Source: JAHEFU01 sp041395205
GTDB taxonomy: Bacteria > 4484-113 > JAFGCY01
DNA: 64,000 bases
Reading direction: 5' to 3'
Assembly: GCA_041395205.1 (NCBI GenBank)
Contig: JAWLAZ010000003.1
Location: forward strand, 310,001 to 374,000
The position numbers and the translations under genes are program-made. Shown in pieces: positions 58,185 through 64,000 of this stretch (its first letter is position 1; every line of letters begins with the position of its first letter). Below the pieces are notes generated by a model. The model was not told the origin of the DNA. It saw only the letters and a list, made by a program, of their open reading frames with translations, and ran no database searches.

Positions 58185-59762
58185 ATGCCACACTTGAGAC
58201 GCGGCCTGGTGCTGGGCCTGATCAGCATCCTGCTGTTCGGCTGTTCGCGCCAGGCCGGCCTGGAAACCAGGACTGTTCCCTCCCCTGCCACGGGCATCCC
58301 GCTCACGGGACTGCCGGATCTCTCCACCCTGCGTGATGCTTCAGTGCTCGTCGGCTTCAGCCAGACGGGTGCCGAAGCCATATTCCGTTCCACGAACTCA
58401 GACGTGCTGGGCGACACACTCGCAATGCCCGCTCCCGCCGGGACGATCAGCTGGGGCGTCTGGGGCTTTGCCAACACCATCGGCGCCACCGGCTGCCTCG
58501 TGGACTACACCGGCGTTGACAACGCTCCCTGCTACTTCGCGATCGCCGACTTCGCACTCGGCCGCTGGGAGGTGGCCGGTCCCGTGCCCGGTCCGCAGCA
58601 GGAGCTGACGATCGACAAGCCGGGCTACACCAGCACCGCCGGCAACTCCTACATCGCGATGATCGCCTGGGACGGGGCCTCCGTCACGGCTGAGCAGCTC
58701 ACGCTGTTCGCGGACATCGATCCCTTCGTGCGCGACATTGACAACTCCGGCGGCTACACCTCGCTCGCGCTCGTCAACGGCCATCCGGCGATCAGCTACT
58801 ACGACGACAGCAATCACGACCTGAACTTCGTGCGTGCGCTGGACCCCTTCGGCCAGAGCTGGGGCACGCCGCAGACGCTCGACAGCACGGGCGACACCGG
58901 GCAGTACACCTCACTGGAGGTGATCAACGGCATCCCGATGATCGGCTACTTCGACTTCACGAACAAGGACCTGCGCTTCATCCGCGCCAGTGATGAGGAT
59001 GGCAGCGCCTGGGAGAGCCCGCAGACCCTGGACGGCAGCTCGACCCAGAGCGGTGAGGGCCTGTGGCTGGCGGAGGTCAACGGCAATCCGGCGCTCGCCT
59101 ACTACGATGCGGAGACGCCGGCGCTGCGCTTCATCCGCGCCAGCGACGGCCTGGGCGACGGCTGGGGTTCTCCGGTGAACGTTGACACCGATGGCAACAC
59201 CGGCCAGGAACCGAGCCTGGCAATGATCGACGGCGCGCCGATGATCAGCTACCGCAAGGGTTCGGCCGGTGAACTGCGCATCGTGCGCGCCATGGATGCC
59301 GACGGCGCTGGCTGGGACACTCCCCTGACCCTGCTGGCCGGCAACAACACCGGTTTCGGATCGGTGCTGATGACGGTGGCCGGCAACCCGGCGGTGGCCT
59401 GGTATGACCTGACCGACAGCGACCTGCGCTTCCAGCGGGCCCAGACCAGCACGGGCAGCTTCTGGTTCGGCTCAGTGACCCTGGACGGCCAGGAGGATGA
59501 CGCAGGCACTTACGCCACGATGGGGATCTTCGAGGGCACGCCGATGATCGTCTACCACAAGGGCATCTTCGGCGACCTGCGGATGGTCTGGGCGAATGAT
59601 GCGGAGGGCACGAGCTGGACCAACCCGGTGATCCTTGACGAAAGCAGCGTGATCGTCGGCAAGTACAACTCGCTGGCGGACATCAACGGAGCGGCGGCGG
59701 TGAGCTACTGGGACCAGACCAACGGGCGGCTGCTGTACCGCTGGGGCCTGAGCGAGAGATAG
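58185..59762 (+). CDS. Lipoprotein with NGxPAISYYD-type propeller
   Basis: I chose ATG 58185 because GGAG lies about eight bases upstream; a TTG at 58149 would lengthen the signal without support. The 525-residue product has lipobox LLFGC and an N-terminal domain (TISWGVWGFANT, FAIADFALGRWEVAGPV) related to those of the other four large lipoproteins in the window. It then has about eight repeats with the core YTSLALVNGHPAISYYDDS ... NFVRALD ... QSWGTP. It lacks the PKD domains of its relative at 44.6 kb. The predicted architecture is a surface lipoprotein with a beta-propeller. Confidence 0.8.
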   Translation: MPHLRRGLVLGLISILLFGCSRQAGLETRTVPSPATGIPLTGLPDLSTLRDASVLVGFSQTGAEAIFRSTNSDVLGDTLAMPAPAGTISWGVWGFANTIGATGCLVDYTGVDNAPCYFAIADFALGRWEVAGPVPGPQQELTIDKPGYTSTAGNSYIAMIAWDGASVTAEQLTLFADIDPFVRDIDNSGGYTSLALVNGHPAISYYDDSNHDLNFVRALDPFGQSWGTPQTLDSTGDTGQYTSLEVINGIPMIGYFDFTNKDLRFIRASDEDGSAWESPQTLDGSSTQSGEGLWLAEVNGNPALAYYDAETPALRFIRASDGLGDGWGSPVNVDTDGNTGQEPSLAMIDGAPMISYRKGSAGELRIVRAMDADGAGWDTPLTLLAGNNTGFGSVLMTVAGNPAVAWYDLTDSDLRFQRAQTSTGSFWFGSVTLDGQEDDAGTYATMGIFEGTPMIVYHKGIFGDLRMVWANDAEGTSWTNPVILDESSVIVGKYNSLADINGAAAVSYWDQTNGRLLYRWGLSER

Positions 59763-60028
59763 TTGGGAGTGGTCAGTGGGCAGTAGTCAGTAGTCAGTGG
59801 TCAGTTGGCAGTAGGCAGATGGCAGATGGCAGTTGGCAGTTGGCAGTTGGCAGAAACAGAATCAGCAGAATGAGAAGCAGAGTGAGAATCGGGTTGAAGA
59901 ATTCGCAGGTATCAGGCTGGCTGCTAATGGTCGATGCTGCACAGTTTTGTTCTGCTGCTTCTGTTTCTGATTCTCAGTCTGACTACTGCCTACTGCCTAC
60001 TGACTACTGACCACTGACCACTGACCAC
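59763..60028. repeat. Inverted arrays of 7-bp units between convergent genes
   Basis: Units cagtagt, cagtggt, cagttgg and cagtagg (about 59768-59852) are mirrored by ctactgc, ctgacta and ccactga units (about 59980-60028), with about 130 bases between. This repeats the organisation seen at 52.5 kb and in the uvrA tail. No gene is present. Confidence 0.7.
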
Positions 60029-60907
60029 TCAGGGCTCGTACTCATCCGTGGCGTCCATGGCATCGAGCAGGTAGTAGAACTTCGTCAGCAGTTTCTCCAG
60101 CGCCTGCAGGAAGTCCTCGTCGGCCTTGCCCTCGCGGCGCGCCGCGTTGATCAGCATCCTGAATTCCAGCAGCAGCGGATCACCGTCGATCAGCAGCTCC
60201 TGCTTGCCGTTGCCAGAATCTTTGCGCTTGTCGGCTTGCGTGGTATTTGATGCAGCAGCTGGTGTGTTGCCAGCTGGAGGCTGCTGCCGGGTGGTAGAGC
60301 CGGCCTGGCCGGAGGAATCACGCGGCGGCGGCTGCTCTTCCTGCTGCTGTTCGCGGCGCAGTTCCGCATCGCGCTCACTGCGCTCTTCCAGTTCCTTCTC
60401 AGTGGTGACGGAGGACTGCCCGGCACGGGTGCTGCCGGACTCAAGCTCGCCGCGCAGCACGACCTCGAGTTCCAGCTCACGGCGGTCCAGGAGGCTCCAC
60501 ATCAGGCCGTGTGCCTCGCGGCTCTGGAAACTGGGCTCGGGCTCGGCGTTGAGATACTCAAGTGCAGCGGGATAGCGCAGCGAAACGTCGAAGTCCAGCC
60601 AGTTGCCAAGATAGTCCAGCGGGGCGATCTTCAGGCGCAGGCGGTCGCCATCACGGCGCAGCAGCTCAGCCGAGGCATAGCGCAGCTCGGCATGGCCCTC
60701 GTGCACGGGGGCATCGAGCACGCCCAGCTCCCTGGTGCCGGTGTCGTAGCTGAGGTGCTCAAGGGCGTGGATCCCGTCCCACTGCTGCTGGATGCTGACA
60801 TAGCCATCGGCGGCGATCTCGATCGTCAGATGCGCGCGGGCATCCGCGGCCAGCGCCGGTGTGGCGAACAGGCAGGCGGCGAGGCAGATGAGCAGGATGC
60901 GCAGCAT
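60029..60907 (-). CDS. Exported protein of unknown function with charged middle region
   Basis: The start is placed at ATG 60907, which gives a clean signal peptide (ILLICLAACLFATPALAA) and a 292-residue product. A TATAAC box lies six bases before the ATG, and there is no Shine-Dalgarno, so a leaderless mRNA is likely. The N-terminal half is beta-rich (LTIEIAADGYVSIQQQWDG). The middle (about 165-235) is a Glu/Arg/Gln/Pro-rich low-complexity linker. The C-terminus is helical (FLQALEKLLTKFYYLLDAM). No family is recognised. Confidence 0.65.
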   Translation of the reverse strand: MLRILLICLAACLFATPALAADARAHLTIEIAADGYVSIQQQWDGIHALEHLSYDTGTRELGVLDAPVHEGHAELRYASAELLRRDGDRLRLKIAPLDYLGNWLDFDVSLRYPAALEYLNAEPEPSFQSREAHGLMWSLLDRRELELEVVLRGELESGSTRAGQSSVTTEKELEERSERDAELRREQQQEEQPPPRDSSGQAGSTTRQQPPAGNTPAAASNTTQADKRKDSGNGKQELLIDGDPLLLEFRMLINAARREGKADEDFLQALEKLLTKFYYLLDAMDATDEYEP

Positions 60908-60913
60908 ACAGAG

Positions 60914-60919
60914 GTTATA
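60914..60919 (-). promoter_or_regulatory. -10 box with leaderless spacing
   Basis: TATAAC on the minus strand ends six bases before the ATG at 60907. Confidence 0.45.
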
Positions 60920-60961
60920 TCGAAAAGGGATGGGGAATGAGTAAGTTATCGGTGGCCAGAG

Positions 60962-60984
60962 GGAGGCCAAGCTGTAAGCTTGGC
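60962..60984. repeat. REP-like hairpin upstream of the RAYT gene
   Basis: A GGAG foot is followed by GCCAAGC-TGTAA-GCTTGGC. Its reverse complement is present four times downstream of the same gene, so the transposase gene is bracketed by inverted copies. Confidence 0.85.
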
Positions 60985-61017
60985 GAAGACAAATTAATAA
61001 GTTATTATTATAAAGCA

Positions 61018-61632
61018 ATGTCAAACATCATGTCACACTTGGGATTCTACAAACATGACAAAATGCCACATTTCGATAGGGCAGATCAGATCCAGTTCCT
61101 GACCTTCGTAATGGCGGATGCAGTTCCTTCCAGACTCCTGCAGCAGTCACGGAAAATTCCTGTCAGCGGCGACAAGGTGTTCCTCGAAATGGATGAAAGG
61201 CTGGATGGCGGGAAGGGATCATGCATCCTTGCGGAACCGCATCTGGCTGAGCTGCTCAGATACAGTATGCTCTCTGAGGCTGGCAGGACCCATTTGCCGA
61301 TTGCCTGGGTGATTATGCCGAATCACGTGCACCTGATTACAAAACAGGTAGAGGGATTCAGGCTGGGAACAGTTGTCCGCCAGATCAAGGCTGGTTCTGC
61401 CCTGCTGATTAACAGGGCAACCGGCAGGGATGGGCAATTCTGGCAACATGGATATTTTGACCGTGCAATCAGGGACATGCCACACCTGGCTGCCACAATC
61501 GACTATGTTCATTACAACCCAGTAAAGGCTCAACTCTGTGCAAGGGAAGCTGATTGGCAATACAGCAGCATTCAGGATTATGATGAAGGGAAAGTCATGA
61601 AGATAGTCGAAGGTGGAGTATTGCCAGGCTGA
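61018..61632 (+). CDS. REP-associated tyrosine transposase (RAYT, IS200/IS605-like)
   Basis: The 204-residue product (start at ATG 61018; frames starting earlier run through the hairpin repeat) is a Y1 HUH-type transposase: metal-binding HUH motif in VIMPNHVHLI, and the catalytic tyrosine in YVHYNPVKA, followed by the RAYT-type C-terminal pattern WQYSSIQDY. RAYTs cut single-stranded DNA at REP hairpins, recognising a short foot tetranucleotide, and are thought to spread REP elements. Here identical hairpins flank the gene: one upstream (60962) and four downstream in reverse orientation (61643-61809). The gene is somewhat AT-richer than its neighbours and seems intact. Confidence 0.9.
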   Translation: MSNIMSHLGFYKHDKMPHFDRADQIQFLTFVMADAVPSRLLQQSRKIPVSGDKVFLEMDERLDGGKGSCILAEPHLAELLRYSMLSEAGRTHLPIAWVIMPNHVHLITKQVEGFRLGTVVRQIKAGSALLINRATGRDGQFWQHGYFDRAIRDMPHLAATIDYVHYNPVKAQLCAREADWQYSSIQDYDEGKVMKIVEGGVLPG

Positions 61633-61642
61633 TCATGGATTC

Positions 61643-61809
61643 GCCAAGCTTACAGCTTGGCCTCCGTGCAAGTGTTGTCAACGCCGATCTTGCGCTCGAC
61701 CTCCACGCCAAGCTTACAGCTTGGCCTACCCTAATTGTAAGTCAACGCCAAGCTTACAGCTTGGCCTCCGCGCATGTGTTGTCAACGCCAAGCTTACAGC
61801 TTGGCCTCC
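61643..61809. repeat. Four REP-like hairpins downstream of the RAYT gene
   Basis: Copies start at 61643, 61707, 61747 and 61787. Each reads GCCAAGC-TTACA-GCTTGGC followed by CTCC (CTAC in the second). Three are preceded by gttgtcaac-type spacers. The last ends one base before the fmt stop codon. Confidence 0.92.
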
Positions 61810-61810
61810 G

Positions 61811-62800
61811 TCACTCCTCGAAGCAGCGGCCGCCGGACTGGCAGGGGACGAAGCACTGGCCGGGCCGCAGTTCGTTGCCGGCGAGCCAGCTCGCACTGGG
61901 CATGCGGTTCTTGTTGTCAGGCTGCAGTTCACGGATCGCCAGTGTCCCGCTCCCAGTGGCCACCCAGATGCACTTGCGGCTGACGGCTACGACCTGCCCC
62001 GGCTTAGGTGGAGCGGGCACCGGGTCGAGCAGATCCAGCGGCACGGGGTCCAGGCTGACCTTCCAGAGCTTCAGCCGCCGCCCGTCATCGAGCAGGGAAT
62101 AGGCCCCGAGGTCCGGGTCCCAGGCACGTACGAAGGCTTCCAGCTCGGCGGCGCTGCGCGTCCAGTCAATCTCCGTATCACTGCGCTCGAAGGTCCGGCA
62201 GTAGCTGGCCTGGCTGTGGTCCTGGGGACTGAGCTGCACTTCACCCGCCGTGATCGCATCGAGGGCCGCGGCCGCCATTTCACCGCCGAGCACGCCGAGC
62301 TGCAGCTCCAGCTCGCCGTAGCTGATGCCGGGAGAGATGGCGTGGCTGCGGCGCAGCAGGATGTCACCGTCATCCAGGCGCGGGGTCATCTTCATGATGC
62401 AGCAGGCGGTGGATTCCAGCCCGAGTAGCAGGGCCGTGCGTACCGGCGAAGCTCCGCGCAGGCGCGGCAGGTCCGAGGGATGGACATTCAGCGGCCAGTC
62501 AGTCAGACGCAGCAGACTCTTCGGAATGATCTTTCCATAGGAGATCACGAGCAGGGCATCCGGCCGGAGCGCGGCCAGCTCGCTGCGCAGTTCCCGGTTA
62601 TTGGCGAGACGCTCCGGCTTGAAGACGGGGATGCCATGCGGCATCGCATCCAGGCAGACGGGAGTGGGCCGGCAGGCCATGCGCCGTCCGCTCGGGGTAT
62701 CGGGCTGGGTGACGACGCCCACCACTTCGTGCCTGCTCGCCAGCAGCCGGCTGAGCACGGCACAGCTGATTGACGAACTGCCGAAGAAGATCACTCTCAC
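61811..62800 (-). CDS. fmt: Methionyl-tRNA formyltransferase
   Basis: The 329-residue product transfers a formyl group from 10-formyl-tetrahydrofolate to initiator Met-tRNA. It contains the N-terminal strand RVIFFGSSSIS, the catalytic signature LNVHPSDLPRLRGASPV (Asn and His) and the conserved Asp in PRLDDGDILL, and then the C-terminal tRNA-binding domain. The length is close to the E. coli enzyme (315). The start is GTG 62800 with a GATAAT box eight bases upstream and no ribosome-binding site. It is normally next to def; here it lies downstream of a DUF1232 gene on the same strand. Confidence 0.95.
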   Translation of the reverse strand: MRVIFFGSSSISCAVLSRLLASRHEVVGVVTQPDTPSGRRMACRPTPVCLDAMPHGIPVFKPERLANNRELRSELAALRPDALLVISYGKIIPKSLLRLTDWPLNVHPSDLPRLRGASPVRTALLLGLESTACCIMKMTPRLDDGDILLRRSHAISPGISYGELELQLGVLGGEMAAAALDAITAGEVQLSPQDHSQASYCRTFERSDTEIDWTRSAAELEAFVRAWDPDLGAYSLLDDGRRLKLWKVSLDPVPLDLLDPVPAPPKPGQVVAVSRKCIWVATGSGTLAIRELQPDNKNRMPSASWLAGNELRPGQCFVPCQSGGRCFEE

Positions 62801-62808
62801 GAGCGGCT

Positions 62809-62814
62809 ATTATC
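62809..62814 (-). promoter_or_regulatory. -10-like box of fmt
   Basis: GATAAT on the minus strand lies eight bases before the GTG start of fmt, a nearly leaderless arrangement. Confidence 0.4.
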
Positions 62815-62838
62815 CCCGCTTCCCGGGGATTATCGCGC

Positions 62839-63420
62839 TCAGGCTTCGGGGTTGAAGGCGCTGTACTGTGAGTAGCGCGGCTTTTCGCGGGGTTCCTCGG
62901 GCTCCTTGCGCATGCTGCGGACGCGCTCCTCACCGGTGTCACCACTGGCGCTATGCGGTGCAGGCGCATTGCTGGCCTCGCCCATGCGCTTCTGCACATC
63001 CGCGGCCTGCTGGGCAAAACCCTGCACGACCTGATGGGCACCGGCCCCATAGCGCCGCAGCATGCGGTAGAGCTCGCGGGCTTCCTCCACGGTCCGGGCC
63101 ACGTCCACATAGACCTTGCTGCGGTCAATGCCGTACTTTTCGCACTTCTCGAGGATCACGCGCTCTGGCGCGAATTCGATGAAGGCCTGCATGATGATCA
63201 GCGAGACGATGATGTCGTCGAGCAGGCCGATGCCGGTGATGGCATCCGGCTCCACATCCAGCGGCGAGAACTTGTAGACCACGCCGCTCGTGGCGGCGAC
63301 CTTCAGCCACAGCGAGACCCGGGGATCCAGGTAGAGCGCCATGAACAGGCGCGCTGTGTGGTTGAGCTTCATCAGGCCGGTGATGCTGTCCAGATTGAGT
63401 TTGCCGCGGGACTGACTCAC
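62839..63420 (-). CDS. DUF1232 (YkvA-like) protein
   Basis: I prefer the GTG at 63420: a TACAAT box ends six bases upstream of it, matching other leaderless starts here. A GTG at 63426 would add two residues. The 193-residue product has the DUF1232 core: LYLDPRVSLWLKVAATSGVVYKF joined to SPLDVEPDAITGIG and LLDDIIV. The domain is a short membrane-associated helical pair of unknown function. After it comes an extra helical region and an acidic/basic C-terminal tail. The gene is followed by fmt on the same strand after 38 bases. Confidence 0.82.
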   Translation of the reverse strand: MSQSRGKLNLDSITGLMKLNHTARLFMALYLDPRVSLWLKVAATSGVVYKFSPLDVEPDAITGIGLLDDIIVSLIIMQAFIEFAPERVILEKCEKYGIDRSKVYVDVARTVEEARELYRMLRRYGAGAHQVVQGFAQQAADVQKRMGEASNAPAPHSASGDTGEERVRSMRKEPEEPREKPRYSQYSAFNPEA

Positions 63421-63426
63421 GCACAC

Positions 63427-63432
63427 ATTGTA
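63427..63432 (-). promoter_or_regulatory. -10 box with leaderless spacing for the DUF1232 gene
   Basis: TACAAT on the minus strand is separated by six bases from the GTG at 63420. Confidence 0.45.
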
Positions 63433-63503
63433 ACTGTTTGACCGGCAGCCCTGTTTATCCAGCCAGCCCCGCCATCGATATGCAGTCTGCAGGCCATAGA
63501 ATC

Positions 63504-64000
63504 ATGGGACCCGAAATGCCAGGCAATACCGGACAGTACTTCCGCAACGGAGCCGCCGCCGCGGGCGGCGTGGTGCTCGTGCTGGTCGGCGTCTACGTGC
63601 TGTACCTGCTGCGCAACGTGGCGATGATCGTGCTGATCGCGGGGCTTTTGGCCTATGTGGTGAACTGGCTGGTGAGCAAGCTGGCGACGCGTATGCCGCG
63701 TATTGCCGCTGTCTGGGTCAGCATGTCGGTGTTCATGCTGATCATGTTCGGCGTGCTGGGCACCACCCTGCCCGTGATCTCGCGCCAGACCGTGGAGTTC
63801 ACCGGCAGCCTCGGCTCGATGATCGAGAGCCTGGATTCACAGCTCAGCCGCTGGAACCTGCCCTACATCGACATCGGCGAGAACACGATCGGCAGCTACC
63901 TCGACAACATCGGCAATGAGTGGCAGAAGAGCACGCCGCAGATCATCAGCGCCACGCAGAACCTGCTGTCCGGCACCGCCAGCCTGCTGGCGACGATCCT
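63504..64000 (+). CDS. AI-2E-family (PerM/YdiK-like) membrane transporter, truncated by window edge
   Basis: From ATG 63504 (or 63516) the frame stays open to the right edge, giving about 165 residues. Two adjacent hydrophobic segments (VVLVLVGVYVLYLLRNVAMIVLIAGLLAYVV) are followed by a basic loop, a third segment (WVSMSVFMLIMFGVLGTTLPVI) and a long helical extracytoplasmic region. This is the N-terminal layout of the AI-2E/PerM permease family; members have been linked to autoinducer export or sodium/proton exchange. The substrate is unknown. A TAGAAT box lies at 63497-63502. Confidence 0.75.
   Translation, partial: MGPEMPGNTGQYFRNGAAAAGGVVLVLVGVYVLYLLRNVAMIVLIAGLLAYVVNWLVSKLATRMPRIAAVWVSMSVFMLIMFGVLGTTLPVISRQTVEFTGSLGSMIESLDSQLSRWNLPYIDIGENTIGSYLDNIGNEWQKSTPQIISATQNLLSGTASLLATI

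Noticed and set aside
61643..61809. Four evenly built repeats resembling a short CRISPR array
   Set aside because: Spacing is irregular (64, 40 and 40 bases), the intervening sequences are repeated, and the neighbour is a RAYT; these are REP elements.

Overview
The window is a GC-rich stretch of bacterial chromosome, probably from a diderm (Gram-negative-type) organism. The evidence is an LpxL/HtrB-type lipid A acyltransferase, a sugar-phosphate transferase, many signal-peptide lipoproteins, a candidate outer-membrane barrel and a multiheme cytochrome c. The phylum cannot be fixed from sequence alone. Codons mostly end in G or C. Several small genes (10.7-12.0 kb, 41.4-42.2 kb, 54.3-54.8 kb) are clearly AT-richer and look acquired. 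No tRNA gene encodes its CCA end.

Layout. 0-6.3 kb: the 3' part of mfd converges on uvrA, so two nucleotide-excision-repair genes are neighbours. 6.6-10.5 kb: a PadR regulator, an S4-domain (YlmH-like) RNA-binding protein, a receiver-GGDEF protein and a DHH-phosphoesterase-like protein. 10.7-12.0 kb: two low-GC exported proteins of unknown function. 12.4-17.0 kb: three tandem DUF4139-type secreted paralogues and a hotdog thioesterase. 17-21 kb: a lipoprotein, tRNA-Leu, tRNA-Ile2 and a sugar transferase. 21.2-27.8 kb: three tandem PKD/propeller lipoproteins, the first frameshifted. 28.3-31.6 kb: the fused coenzyme-B12 mutase IcmF. 32.3-37.9 kb: LpxL, a CPBP protease, a barrel-like protein, a frameshifted multiheme cytochrome and a trypsin-fold pseudo-protease. 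38.3-40.7 kb: a DUF885 zinc peptidase with a long Lys/Ala/Pro tail. 41.1-44.5 kb: tRNA-Arg, a DUF3800 gene, then three tiny one-helix microproteins directly ahead of an RseP-type site-2 protease. 44.6-46.8 kb: another PKD/propeller lipoprotein. 46.9-52.4 kb: tRNA-Pro, a fasciclin protein, a PhoB-type regulator, a LOV-domain (blue-light type) histidine kinase and a hybrid kinase. 52.8-64 kb: an ABC ATPase carrying a repeat array inside its reading frame, small lipoproteins, zinc-ribbon/YraN, a leucine-dehydrogenase-family enzyme, tRNA-Ser, an Sm-like small protein, a propeller lipoprotein, a REP-associated transposase (RAYT) with its repeats, fmt, a DUF1232 protein and the start of an AI-2E-family transporter.

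Three themes run through the window. First, it is full of short hairpin repeats with a constant GGAG foot and highly variable stems. A RAYT gene sits inside one cluster, and such hairpins have entered coding sequence (the ABC ATPase, and the stop codon of the DHH-like gene). Second, arrays of a 7-bp unit (ggcagta-like) fill gaps between convergent genes, and one has become the C-terminal tail of UvrA. Third, several genes have a -10-like TANNNT box 6-9 bases before the start codon and no Shine-Dalgarno sequence, which suggests leaderless transcripts.

The strongest candidates for something undescribed are the microprotein trio with the site-2 protease at 42.4-44.5 kb, and the stem-variable GGAG-hairpin/RAYT system. 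Five lipoproteins sharing an N-terminal domain that I do not recognise come next. Three genes have apparent frameshifts (21.2 kb, 35.7 kb, 38.3 kb), so either gene decay or assembly error must be considered.
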